Source: Parabacteroides sp. TM07-1AC (lineage in GTDB: Bacteria > Bacteroidota > Bacteroidia > Bacteroidales > Tannerellaceae). Taken from it: a stretch of DNA of 64,000 bases. Location of the stretch: NCBI RefSeq assembly GCF_003480915.1, contig NZ_QUKD01000012.1, forward strand, positions 62,227 through 126,226, given 5' to 3'. Shown here piece after piece: positions 6,904-14,987 of the stretch. The first letter of the stretch is position 1, and each line of letters begins with the position of its first letter. The notes beneath the pieces were generated by a model. That model was not told the origin of the DNA. It made no database searches and saw only the letters and a program-made list of their open reading frames with translations. A program made the position numbers and the translations under genes.

Positions 6904-8121
6904 TTATTTACAAAAGCTCTCACGCAACTCTCTTATCGATGGTACAAAGAATGAAACCAGTCCAATCATTCCAACCAACACTCCCCCTATTATAAATGTA
7001 TTCCCGATCCCGATATTATCCGCCAGGAAACCGGTACTCAGCAATCCTATCATTGAAGGAAGCAAACTGACACTCATATAAAATGAGAACACCCGCCCCA
7101 TTACTACCGGATTGATGCGTGTCTGCATCACTGTAGTGAAAGATGCCATATAAAGAGAACCGGATATCCCACCGACCGCCGTCAACCCGACAAACAAAGG
7201 ATAACCCGAAACAGGTAATACTCCGGATAACAGGAATGTGATCCCTAACAAAATATACATCCAGTTGATCAGTGATATCTCATTCAACCTAAACTTCTTG
7301 ATCCCCAGAAAAGCACCGCCTAACAAGGCGCCGATTCCCCAGGCCGCTTCTACCAGACTGATCTGATAAGCATTCCCCGAATAGTGATTCAGTGTCATCA
7401 AAGGGAACAACACACCGACCGGCATAATAAAGAAAGTAGCCAGGATAGACAGGACAAACAACCACGACAATCCATTCTGCGCACGCACCTCCGTATAGGC
7501 TTCTTTGGCTTCCTTCAATAATTGTACCTTTTGACTTCTCTCTTCATTCTCCGGATCGGGAATCTTTACAAACAGAAGCGAAGTACAAGCCAATGCCGCC
7601 CCGATCACATCCAACAGCAATATATTCGTCATCTCCATAAAGGAAATAAAAAGTGCAGCCAGAGCAGGACCGGCAATATTACAGGCCGACTGAATGATCT
7701 GATTGATCCCGGCTATACGGATCAGTTCCGATTTAGGAGCCAGTAAAGGTACGGAAGCCTGCATCGCCGGCATATGAAATGCCGATCCAACCGAACGCAA
7801 AGCCAGTAGGATATACACATGTCCGAGCTTCGCCACATCCAGATAGAACAGGAAGGCAAGGATCAGCGTACAGAAAGCAATGAAGCTATCCGCCATGATC
7901 ATGACCCGCTTCCTCTTCCAGCGGTCGACAAATATACCTGCAAATAACCCGAGTACCGACTGCGGAAGCATGGCGGCAATGGCTGCAAAAGCGAGTACTT
8001 CAGCCGATTTAGTTTCGAAACTAAGCCATAAGATGATTGCAAAATTGACGATCGAACTGGTCAGGATAGAGAAGAACTGCCCGGTCCATATAATAGCGAA
8101 TACTTTTTTCCAGTTATTCAT
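6904..8121 (-). CDS. MFS transporter, MFS_3/EntS-like exporter
   Basis: A 405-residue polytopic membrane protein with about twelve hydrophobic segments. Cytoplasmic loop motifs are FVDRWKRKRVMI after helix 2 and a second-half loop near FLGIKKFRLNE. N-terminal WTGQFFSILTSSIVNFAIILW resembles the EntS/macrolide-efflux group (MFS_3) of proton-driven exporters. The substrate is unknown. It stands alone: the iteron block lies downstream and tpx upstream on the same strand, separated by a terminator. Confidence 0.85.
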   Translation of the reverse strand: MNNWKKVFAIIWTGQFFSILTSSIVNFAIILWLSFETKSAEVLAFAAIAAMLPQSVLGLFAGIFVDRWKRKRVMIMADSFIAFCTLILAFLFYLDVAKLGHVYILLALRSVGSAFHMPAMQASVPLLAPKSELIRIAGINQIIQSACNIAGPALAALFISFMEMTNILLLDVIGAALACTSLLFVKIPDPENEERSQKVQLLKEAKEAYTEVRAQNGLSWLFVLSILATFFIMPVGVLFPLMTLNHYSGNAYQISLVEAAWGIGALLGGAFLGIKKFRLNEISLINWMYILLGITFLLSGVLPVSGYPLFVGLTAVGGISGSLYMASFTTVMQTRINPVVMGRVFSFYMSVSLLPSMIGLLSTGFLADNIGIGNTFIIGGVLVGMIGLVSFFVPSIRELRESFCK

Positions 8122-8324
8122 AACTTCTTTTAATTAAAATAAAATATGTATAGAAATATACTTCCCGAAACCTCTCCGGAAGTAAAAAATGAAGGTTCAA
8201 AAGATAAGAAGGCTCTTATCTGCCGTTACACAAAGTAAACGAAACCAAATTTAGAAGTTATTGAACACATAAAAGATGATTAATTTGCTGCAAGTATACG
8301 AATAAAATCCGAATTATCAAACTC

Positions 8325-8366
8325 TTTAAAAAACGAAGGCTGCGGGATTCACATCCGACAGCCTTC
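8325..8366 (-). terminator. Intrinsic terminator of tpx
   Basis: The minus strand shows an 8-bp stem GAAGGCTG/CAGCCTTC (arms 8359-8366 and 8335-8342) with a 16-base loop, followed by GTTTTTTAAA. It lies about 50 bases after the tpx stop codon and separates tpx from the MFS gene. Confidence 0.85.
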
Positions 8367-8413
8367 TACACTAACCCTTAACTTTAACCAATGAAAAACA
8401 ATAATCTACTTAA

Positions 8414-8917
8414 TTAGTTTTTTAGCGAAGCGATTGCGGCTTCGTAATTCGGTTCGTTGGTAATTTCGGAAACGAGTTCCTCATAAACCACTTTACCTGC
8501 TTCGTTGACAACTATCACGCCACGGGCCAATAGACCTTTCAGCGGACCGTCAACCATCAGCATCCCGTACTTATCTTCAAAACATGAACACCGGAATGCA
8601 GAAAGTGTGATCACTTTATCGATGCCTTCCGTCGTACAGAAGCGTCCATGTGCAAAAGGTAAATCTTTTGATACGGCAAGTACCACAGTGTTGGGTAAAG
8701 AAGCGGCTTCTTTGTTGAAACGTCTCACCGAAGCGGCGCACACAGCAGTGTCCAGACTGGGAAATACGTTAATTACAACATTCTTACCTTTCAATTCTTT
8801 GAGAGATAATTCCGATAGATCACTTTTTACTCCTTTGAAATCCGGAGCCTCTGCTCCAACTGCCGGTAATGTACCGTTGGTATTTACTTCATTTCCTTTA
8901 AATGTTATTTTTGCCAT
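8414..8917 (-). CDS. tpx: Thiol peroxidase (atypical 2-Cys peroxiredoxin)
   Basis: Reduces hydrogen peroxide and organic peroxides using thioredoxin as electron donor, in the cytoplasm. The 167 residues contain the active-site block NVFPSLDTAVCAASVRRFN with peroxidatic Cys60, and resolving Cys94 in HGRFCTTEG, the same 34-residue separation as in E. coli Tpx. It is a single-gene unit with its own promoter and terminator. A thioredoxin gene lies elsewhere in this window (30635). Confidence 0.95.
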   Translation of the reverse strand: MAKITFKGNEVNTNGTLPAVGAEAPDFKGVKSDLSELSLKELKGKNVVINVFPSLDTAVCAASVRRFNKEAASLPNTVVLAVSKDLPFAHGRFCTTEGIDKVITLSAFRCSCFEDKYGMLMVDGPLKGLLARGVIVVNEAGKVVYEELVSEITNEPNYEAAIASLKN

Positions 8918-8955
8918 CTTTGTAGTATTTTATGTTTTACGTTAAAAGCGGCTCA

Positions 8956-8988
8956 CAAATATAAGCGGCTTTGTATGACTAAAACAAA
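8956..8988 (-). promoter_or_regulatory. tpx promoter (Bacteroidales -33/-7)
   Basis: On the minus strand TTTG (8988-8985) is followed after 21 bases by TATATTTG (8963-8956), matching the TTTG / TAnnTTTG consensus. Transcription would begin near 8949, giving a leader of about 30 bases before the tpx ATG. Confidence 0.7.
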
Positions 8989-9076
8989 AGTTAAAGAATA
9001 ATGTTTTTCCTTTTAACTCTTTTTAATTACTTGTTCAGAGAACAGTTTTTCTATCTTTGACGCAAAATTGAATGAC

Positions 9077-10351
9077 ATGGATTGGTTGATTATTTGTACA
9101 TTACTTATCATCATTGTTTTACAGATCTTATTCCGTCCTAAAAAGGACAATACCGATACACAAAACGAATTGAAACGCCTGCTGGATGAAATGCAGCGTT
9201 CTTTCGAACGCATTGAAAAAAACTTCCGGGAGGACTTCCGCCTGAACCGCGAAGAAGGCCGCATCGTTGCCCGCGATAACCGGGAAGAGCTGACCCGTTC
9301 CATGAACGAATTTCGGGAAGCTTTCGACCGGGGGATCGCTTCCTTTAACAACCTGCAACGGGAAAAGTTCGCCAACCTGGACGAACAGCAGCGCATGTTG
9401 GTTGCGAACACCGAAAAACGTTTGGAGGAGATCCGTGTTACGGTAGACGAGAAATTACAAAAAACATTGAACGACCGGATCGGTCAGTCGTTCCGCCTGG
9501 TCACCGAACAACTGGAGAGTGTACAGAAAGGACTCGGGGAAATGCAGACACTGGCACAGGATGTAGGCGGCCTGAAACGGGTATTGAGCAATGTCAAGAC
9601 ACGGGGGAATATCGGAGAGATACAACTGAGTATGTTGCTGGAACAGATACTGGCTCCGGAACAATATGAGGCCAATGTTCATACCCGTAAAGGTTCGGAT
9701 GCTGTCGTCGAATTTGCCGTCAAGCTGCCGGGACGGGATGATATACGCGAATACGTTTATCTTCCGATAGATGCCAAATTCCCGAAAGATATCTACGAAC
9801 AGTTGCTGGATGCCTACGACAATGCCGATCCGCAAGCGATCGAGGCTGCCGGGAAGTTACTGGAAACGACGATCAAGAAGATGGCTAAAGATATTTCCGA
9901 CAAATACCTGGCTCCGCCTGCGACAACCGATTTCGGTATCATGTTCCTGCCGTTCGAAGGTATTTATGCCGAAGTGGTACGCCGTTCTGCTTTAATGGAA
10001 GAGTTACAGCGTACTTACAAAGTGGTTGTAACGGGGCCTACTACGCTTGCCGCCATCCTGAACAGTTTGCAAATGGGTTTCCGTACACTGGCTATCCAGA
10101 AACATTCGGGAGAAGTATGGACCATTCTCGGTGCCGTAAAAAAGGAGTTCGAAAAGGTGGGCGGCATGCTGGAGAAAGCACAAAAGAACCTGCAAACGGC
10201 CAGCGGCCAGATAGAAGAAGTACTCGGTACCCGTACCCGCGCTATCCAGCGAAAGCTGAAAGATGTCGATACACTGAGCGACCGCGAAGCTCGTGCGATC
10301 ATTCCTGAATTGGGACCGTTGACGGAGGATGAGGATAATATAGAGGCTTAA
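9077..10351 (+). CDS. rmuC: DNA recombination protein RmuC homologue
   Basis: A 424-residue protein: an N-terminal membrane anchor (MDWLIICTLLIIIVLQILF), a long charged coiled coil (about 25-180), and the RmuC nuclease-like domain from about residue 190 (KTRGNIGEIQLSMLLEQIL, PIDAKFPKD, FGIMFLPFEGIY, TGPTTLAAILNSLQMGFRT). RmuC limits inversions at short inverted repeats in E. coli. I start at the ATG at 9077; a TTG three codons earlier is less likely. The gap to the next gene is 67 bases. Confidence 0.93.
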   Translation: MDWLIICTLLIIIVLQILFRPKKDNTDTQNELKRLLDEMQRSFERIEKNFREDFRLNREEGRIVARDNREELTRSMNEFREAFDRGIASFNNLQREKFANLDEQQRMLVANTEKRLEEIRVTVDEKLQKTLNDRIGQSFRLVTEQLESVQKGLGEMQTLAQDVGGLKRVLSNVKTRGNIGEIQLSMLLEQILAPEQYEANVHTRKGSDAVVEFAVKLPGRDDIREYVYLPIDAKFPKDIYEQLLDAYDNADPQAIEAAGKLLETTIKKMAKDISDKYLAPPATTDFGIMFLPFEGIYAEVVRRSALMEELQRTYKVVVTGPTTLAAILNSLQMGFRTLAIQKHSGEVWTILGAVKKEFEKVGGMLEKAQKNLQTASGQIEEVLGTRTRAIQRKLKDVDTLSDREARAIIPELGPLTEDEDNIEA

Positions 10352-10418
10352 TTTTAGATCATACTAATTTGCAGAGATAAAGAATTATTATTTCCTTTGT
10401 ATCAGTAAACATGTTCGT

Positions 10419-10715
10419 ATGAAAAGGGATATAGTACTAAAAAAGCTCGCATTCTTAAAAGAGACGCTCTCGTCCCAATACGGGGTAAGCAAGATCGGCC
10501 TTTTTGGTTCCACTATACGCGGTGAGAACAAAAAGAATAGCGATATTGATATTTTGATAGATTTCCAGGAAGGAAAAGAAACCTATCAAAACTATATTTC
10601 AGTATGTGATATCCTGGAAAATTTCTTTCATAAACATAAACTGGATATAGTCACATTAAAAGGTCTCAGCCCTTTCATTGGCAAACAAATCCTCAATGAA
10701 GTAGAATATGTCTAA
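10419..10715 (+). CDS. mntA: MNT-type nucleotidyltransferase antitoxin (MntA family)
   Basis: A 98-residue minimal nucleotidyltransferase with the signature GLFGSTIRGENKKNSDIDILIDF: Gly30-Ser31 and the catalytic Asp42/Asp44 pair. In characterised HepT-MntA pairs this enzyme adds AMP to a tyrosine of the HEPN toxin and silences it. It overlaps the HEPN gene by 8 bases. It is more AT-rich than rmuC and dgkA, which suggests acquisition. All catalytic residues are present. Confidence 0.9.
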   Translation: MKRDIVLKKLAFLKETLSSQYGVSKIGLFGSTIRGENKKNSDIDILIDFQEGKETYQNYISVCDILENFFHKHKLDIVTLKGLSPFIGKQILNEVEYV

Positions 10716-11070
10716 ATCACATATCGTTTATTTACAACATATACTTCAAGAATGTTGCTACGTCACATCTGTTGTAACGGATAGTTTGCCTATGTACCAG
10801 TTCTTATCGGATGAAACATTAAAAAGAGCTGTTACCCGTAGCCTGGAAATCATAGGTGAAGCGACTAAGAAAATTCCGGCTGATGTAAAATATGAATGGA
10901 ATGACATTTCATGGAAACAAATGGCAGGTATGAGAGATAAGTTAATTCATGATTATATGGGCGTTAATTATCTCATTGTTTGGGATGTTGCTAAAAATAT
11001 TATACCGGTTCTTATTCCTCAGATTGAAGCCATTATTGATAAAGAAAAAGAGAACAGGATAAACAGATGA
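10708..11070 (+). CDS. hepT: HEPN-domain RNase toxin (HepT/DUF86)
   Basis: A 120-residue HEPN protein with the full active motif RDKLIHDY (Arg76, His81, Tyr83), that is R-X4-H-X-Y. The Tyr is the residue AMPylated by MntA in studied pairs. When free it cleaves RNA. Typical HepT features nearby are RSLEIIGEATKKIP and WKQMAGMRDKLIHDYMGVN. Its stop overlaps the dgkA start as ATGA, so the toxin and a lipid kinase are translationally coupled, which is odd for a toxin-antitoxin module. Confidence 0.92.
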   Translation: MSKSHIVYLQHILQECCYVTSVVTDSLPMYQFLSDETLKRAVTRSLEIIGEATKKIPADVKYEWNDISWKQMAGMRDKLIHDYMGVNYLIVWDVAKNIIPVLIPQIEAIIDKEKENRINR

Positions 11071-11444
11071 AAAACGACGGTTTTACTTTCCGCAAACGGT
11101 TACGGAGTTTCCGGTATGCTTTTAATGGGATACGCTTATTGATTACCCGGGAACATAATGCCTGGATACATTGTTTTGCTGCTGTTTGTGTGGTTGTCGC
11201 TGGTATTTTGCTGGGACTGTCAGAGACGGAATGGATCGCTGTTGTGATCGTAATCGGTGCGGTACTGGCAGCCGAAGCAGTCAACTCGGCACTGGAAGCG
11301 ATAGCGGACTTCGTTTCACCGGAATACAGCGAAGCCATTAAACGAACCAAAGACCTGGCGGCGGGAGCCGTATTAATCATGGCTATTGCCGCCGCAATCG
11401 TAGGCGGAATCATCTTTTTCCCTAAACTGATCGCTTTATATTAA
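11067..11444 (+). CDS. dgkA: Diacylglycerol/undecaprenol kinase, DgkA family
   Basis: A 125-residue inner-membrane kinase with three hydrophobic segments. It recycles diacylglycerol or undecaprenol by phosphorylation. The family signature is EAVNSALEAIADFVSPEYSEAIKRTKDLAAGAVL, in which the Glu and Asn residues bind ATP and metal. The start codon overlaps the hepT stop (ATGA). Gram-negative Bacteroidetes members often act on undecaprenol, so the lipid substrate is uncertain. Confidence 0.92.
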   Translation: MKNDGFTFRKRLRSFRYAFNGIRLLITREHNAWIHCFAAVCVVVAGILLGLSETEWIAVVIVIGAVLAAEAVNSALEAIADFVSPEYSEAIKRTKDLAAGAVLIMAIAAAIVGGIIFFPKLIALY

Positions 11445-11493
11445 AACCGCCCGTTTTGAACAAAATAGTATATATCACAGTTATTTAATTTAA

Positions 11494-11682
11494 ATGATGA
11501 AAACAATGAAACTCCCCGAAGACCCGACGATGCTCTTTAGCGTAATCAACATGAAGCTACGCGACCGATATGCATCACTCGATGAATTATGCAGTAAAAT
11601 GGATGTAGACAAGGATATGCTTGTACATAAACTGGCTATTGCCGGCTTTGAATACAGTGCTGAAAACAATAAGTTCTGGTAA
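11494..11682 (+). CDS. DUF4250 domain protein
   Basis: A 62-residue protein matching DUF4250 from recall: LPEDPTMLFSVINMKLRDRYASLDELCSKMDVDKDMLVHKLAIAGFEY. The sequence suggests a small helix-turn-helix-like fold (SLDELCSKMDVDKDML). The function is unknown. Methionines at codons 1, 2 and 5 are all possible starts. It lies 49 bases after dgkA and 34 bases before the PAP2 gene, possibly in one transcript. Confidence 0.8.
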   Translation: MMKTMKLPEDPTMLFSVINMKLRDRYASLDELCSKMDVDKDMLVHKLAIAGFEYSAENNKFW

Positions 11683-11716
11683 CTTCCGTTTCTATATTTG
11701 CACTAACAATAAATAT

Positions 11717-12283
11717 ATGAAACGTACAACCTATCTCTTTATCTTCCTCCTGGCCTTTATCGCCTGTTTCAACGGACATGCACAAGAAGTCAAGTTAAGC
11801 GGCAGCCGGAAAGCCGTCCGCACCTCGGGCGACGTACTTGCCTGCCTGACTCCGGCAGCCAGCCTGGCGACGGTATTGATCTTACAGGACTGGCAAGGAT
11901 TGAAGCAAGGAGCACTAGCTGGTGTAAGTACCGTCGGAATGACGTATGCCCTGAAGTATCTGATCAAGAAAGAACGTCCGGACGGCAGCGACAATCACTC
12001 CTTCCCTTCCATGCACACCTCGGTATCTTTTACCGGAGCAGCTTTTATCCAACGCAGATATGGTTGGAAATGGGGTATTCCGGCATATGCCGTAGCTACC
12101 TATGTAGGTTGGAGCCGTACGTATGCCAAGAAGCACGATTGGTGGGACGTGGCAGCCGGAGCCGCTATGGGTATCGGCAGTGCCTATATCTTTACCCGTC
12201 CGTTCGCCCAAAAGCATAACCTGACACTCAGCCCGCTTGCCGGTGACAAACATTTCGGTATTTATGCCTCGATGACTTTCTGA
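11717..12283 (+). CDS. PAP2-family phosphatase, exported
   Basis: A 188-residue lipid phosphatase candidate. After a signal sequence ending near GHAQ it has the three PAP2 motifs: KKERP (Arg87-Pro88), PSMH (97-100) and SRTYAKKHDWWD (Ser133, Arg134, His140, Asp144). It probably dephosphorylates undecaprenyl pyrophosphate or a lipid A-type substrate in the periplasm, which would fit the nearby lipid kinase dgkA. I chose the ATG that begins the signal peptide; upstream codons overlap the DUF4250 gene. Confidence 0.88.
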   Translation: MKRTTYLFIFLLAFIACFNGHAQEVKLSGSRKAVRTSGDVLACLTPAASLATVLILQDWQGLKQGALAGVSTVGMTYALKYLIKKERPDGSDNHSFPSMHTSVSFTGAAFIQRRYGWKWGIPAYAVATYVGWSRTYAKKHDWWDVAAGAAMGIGSAYIFTRPFAQKHNLTLSPLAGDKHFGIYASMTF

Positions 12284-12298
12284 TGACATACGGCACAG

Positions 12299-12340
12299 AT
12301 AAAAAACAGCCCGGACATGTACTCGCTACAGATCCGGGCT
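12299..12340 (-). terminator. Terminator of the permease operon
   Basis: Stem AGCCCGGA (12308-12315) with TCCGGGCT (12333-12340); on the minus strand it is followed by GTTTTTTATC. It lies 43 bases after the last permease stop codon and between convergent genes. On the plus strand no T-run follows the stem. Confidence 0.82.
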
Positions 12341-12382
12341 CTATTAGCTCTATGTGACTAATGTAATTTATATGAGAAATAA

Positions 12383-13633
12383 TCACTCATAATGTAAAGC
12401 CTCTGCCGGTTTCAGGCGTGCTGCTTCGTTGGCCGGATACCAGATTCCGGCAATGATCATACCTACGATCAACAGGTAAGTGATCAGCATGCCTACGACA
12501 AAACGAAGGACCGTGTTATCCATCAGTACTGTATTTGTCAGATCTGCAAACATGATATTGCCACAGATCACTACTGCCGGAACAAAAGCAAGAGTCAACA
12601 GCAAGACACCTTCCCCCAGGACAGTACTCCGCAGTTGGTTACGGGTAGCACCCAATGCCATGCGAAGCCCCATCTCCCCCTGCCGCTGGCGGGTACGGAA
12701 CCAGAATGTTCCGACTATTCCCAGGAAGATATTGATCAACAGGAAGAGCAGGATCGACAAACGGGTATTCATCTCCCCTTTGCCTTCACGTATGCCGTCC
12801 TCCCGTATAGTAGATACAGGAGTGATGCTTTGCAAGTAAAGGTTCCCTATCTCTACCTGATTACTGTTCTCTTTCATAAAGGTTTCGGCAAAATCCCTGT
12901 CCGCTTCCGGTTTTACCCTTACCGAGACTTCGGCCCAGGGAAGAAAACCGGCATCTATCGTCTTTATATCCCCTTCTCCCATACAGAGATACACATTCGG
13001 TCTGGGACGCTTAAACTCAGAACTACGAACTACCCCACAAATGGCCCCTACTTTGGTTGTCCAGGTATTATCGCCGGAATAGACCATCTTTCCGAGAGCA
13101 TCCTGCCCTTCGAATATCTTATCGGCTGCATCTTCTGTCAGGACAATACTATTGGCAGTCACACCCTCTCCCGGCTGCCGGTTACTTCCCGGTGCCGCAG
13201 GGATACGGTAGACATCGAAATATTCCGGTGTTACGTAATAGATGCGACAAGCCGTCTTCTCCACCACCGTATCACGTCCCAAGGGCATATAATTGATTAT
13301 ATCGTTGTACGGTACACCGAATCTCGACAAAGTAACCGCTTCCACCCCCGCATGCAGCCTGAGCCTGTTCATCGCATCCCACAAGTCCTCACCTACGGCT
13401 GCCGGATGTTCTTCGGACGACAGATATCCCTCAGCACCTTCTTCGCGTGCGCTGAACTGGAACTTATAGGTATGGTCGATATCAAACCCCATAGGAGCAT
13501 TGAAAGCATACAGCGTCACCAGCAAAAAGTCGACTATGTACCACAGGCAAACGGCAACAAGCAACAGTTCACCGAACAACCAGCCGTTACTCTTCCGCTG
13601 GTTCCATATTTGTTTTAATATATGATTGATCAT
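12383..13633 (-). CDS. FtsX/MacB-type ABC permease, A-type, pair 4
   Basis: Last gene of the operon (416 residues). It has one N-terminal membrane helix after HILKQIWNQRKSNGWLFGEL, a large periplasmic MacB_PCD-like domain (about 55-270), and three C-terminal helices starting with RQRQGEMGLRMALGATRNQL, then the ending PAEALHYE shared by all A-type copies here. Such permeases do not translocate lipids across a channel but transmit ATPase strokes to the periplasm. It is 12 bases downstream of its B-type partner. Substrate unknown. Confidence 0.88.
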   Translation of the reverse strand: MINHILKQIWNQRKSNGWLFGELLLVAVCLWYIVDFLLVTLYAFNAPMGFDIDHTYKFQFSAREEGAEGYLSSEEHPAAVGEDLWDAMNRLRLHAGVEAVTLSRFGVPYNDIINYMPLGRDTVVEKTACRIYYVTPEYFDVYRIPAAPGSNRQPGEGVTANSIVLTEDAADKIFEGQDALGKMVYSGDNTWTTKVGAICGVVRSSEFKRPRPNVYLCMGEGDIKTIDAGFLPWAEVSVRVKPEADRDFAETFMKENSNQVEIGNLYLQSITPVSTIREDGIREGKGEMNTRLSILLFLLINIFLGIVGTFWFRTRQRQGEMGLRMALGATRNQLRSTVLGEGVLLLTLAFVPAVVICGNIMFADLTNTVLMDNTVLRFVVGMLITYLLIVGMIIAGIWYPANEAARLKPAEALHYE

Positions 13634-13645
13634 CTTCGTATGGGT

Positions 13646-14932
13646 TTAGTATTCGTTCAACGCTTCCATTACATTCTTCCGGGCCATCCGGTAAGCCGGT
13701 ATTCCCGCCGACAGCAGGTTCAGTATCAGGCAGAACACAAAGGCATAGAGGAATATCACCGGGTTAAGCAGTTCCGTCACCGACAACGCCGGTGTGCCTC
13801 CAAAGACAGAGGAGATAGAAGCAAAACTGTTGCTCAATAACCAGGTACGCATCAGCCAGATCGCGATATAAGAGATAAACAACCCGATAACGCCCCCCAG
13901 CAGGGTTAAGACCATACTCTCCGAAAGGATCTGCACCAACAATGTTCCCCGGGTTGCCCCGAAAGCCTTACGGATACCTATTTCCGACATACGTTTCCGC
14001 ATCTGCGACAAGGTCATACCCGACAGGTTGATAGCCGGAACGAGCAGCAAGATAACGATCACCAGCAGATATTGCAGGATGGTCTTTGTCTTGTCAGGCC
14101 CCATTGCCCCCAGGCCTTTGATCTCCCAATCCAGATGGGTATCGGGCTGGTCGTACAGCGTGAGTTTATAATCGGCCAGCGAACTGTTGTAACGAACCAG
14201 TTGCCTGTCCATCTCCTGCCGGATAGCATCGAAATCGGCAGGGGAATGTGCCAGGATAATGGCCTGATACCAGCCGGTTATACTCTCCGCCCAGGTATCG
14301 TCGGGGAAAGGCTGCGCCGAATAAGACACCCATACTTCGGAATACGATGCTTTGGCAATCGTAGACACATCTTTTACTACGCCGCTGACGGTATAGGGTT
14401 TATAGCTGATCATGATCGTCTTGCCTGCCGCATCGGAAGTTCCGTAGAGCCGGCGGGCAAGCGACTCCGCGATAACGACCTTTTTGATACCCGACTGCAC
14501 CTCTTCTTTCGTATACGGGCTACCGGACACAAAGTCGAAATTGAATATCTTCCAGAACACATCGTCGGTAAACAGCATCAGGCAATCTTTCTTTTCCTGT
14601 CCTCCCGGAATGGATGCCAACTGGCTGCGCCAGGGGGAAACGATGGCGACTGCTTCCGGCGTTTCCATCGTTTGGATACATTCCCGGATCGTTTTCAGGG
14701 AGAGGTAACCGTTGCCATAGTTTGAACCTTTAAAGTCACGCCCGCCCCACCGCACATACATCGTGCGGTCGCGGTTGTCCTCCGGCGAATAGTTATTTAC
14801 CCTCACCTCGTAAGTGATCACCATCACCATGATCATACAGATGGCCAAAGCTGTTCCCAGAATGGAGATCAGGCTGAGGAGTTTATTCTCTTTCAGCATG
14901 GCCAGGGCTTGTTTGAAATAGAGTTTATACAT
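13646..14932 (-). CDS. FtsX/MacB-type ABC permease, B-type, pair 4
   Basis: 428 residues, starting MYKLYFKQALAMLKENKLL, the hallmark opening of the B-type copies. A single N-terminal helix is followed by a periplasmic domain with the MacB-like block GSPYTKEEVQSGIKKVVIAE, then three C-terminal helices beginning at KRMSEIGIRKAFGATRGTL. It ends in MEALNEY. A REP-like palindrome sits in the 55-base gap upstream, separating pair 4 from pair 3. Expected to form a heterodimer with the A-type neighbour; that pairing is inference. Confidence 0.88.
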   Translation of the reverse strand: MYKLYFKQALAMLKENKLLSLISILGTALAICMIMVMVITYEVRVNNYSPEDNRDRTMYVRWGGRDFKGSNYGNGYLSLKTIRECIQTMETPEAVAIVSPWRSQLASIPGGQEKKDCLMLFTDDVFWKIFNFDFVSGSPYTKEEVQSGIKKVVIAESLARRLYGTSDAAGKTIMISYKPYTVSGVVKDVSTIAKASYSEVWVSYSAQPFPDDTWAESITGWYQAIILAHSPADFDAIRQEMDRQLVRYNSSLADYKLTLYDQPDTHLDWEIKGLGAMGPDKTKTILQYLLVIVILLLVPAINLSGMTLSQMRKRMSEIGIRKAFGATRGTLLVQILSESMVLTLLGGVIGLFISYIAIWLMRTWLLSNSFASISSVFGGTPALSVTELLNPVIFLYAFVFCLILNLLSAGIPAYRMARKNVMEALNEY

Positions 14933-14955
14933 AATCTTTATTGTTGTTTATGCAG

Positions 14956-14975
14956 GGGCGGTTCGCGAACCGCCC
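14956..14975. repeat. REP-like palindrome, copy 1
   Basis: Perfect 20-bp palindrome GGGCGGTTCGCGAACCGCCC, preceded by TGCAG, in the gap between two permease pairs. Related copies lie at 17567, 26412 and 35172. In mRNA it would form a strong hairpin and might dampen read-through or protect upstream message. Confidence 0.85.
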
Positions 14976-14987
14976 GTACGGGATCTG

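Noticed and set aside
8122..8324. Possible small gene or riboswitch upstream of the MFS exporter
   Set aside because: Only a short CTTCC/GGAAG hairpin is visible; no frame and no known aptamer pattern.
12635..13618. Long plus-strand frames opposite the permease genes
   Set aside because: Antisense shadows of GC-biased coding sequence; the minus-strand frames carry clear FtsX/MacB motifs.
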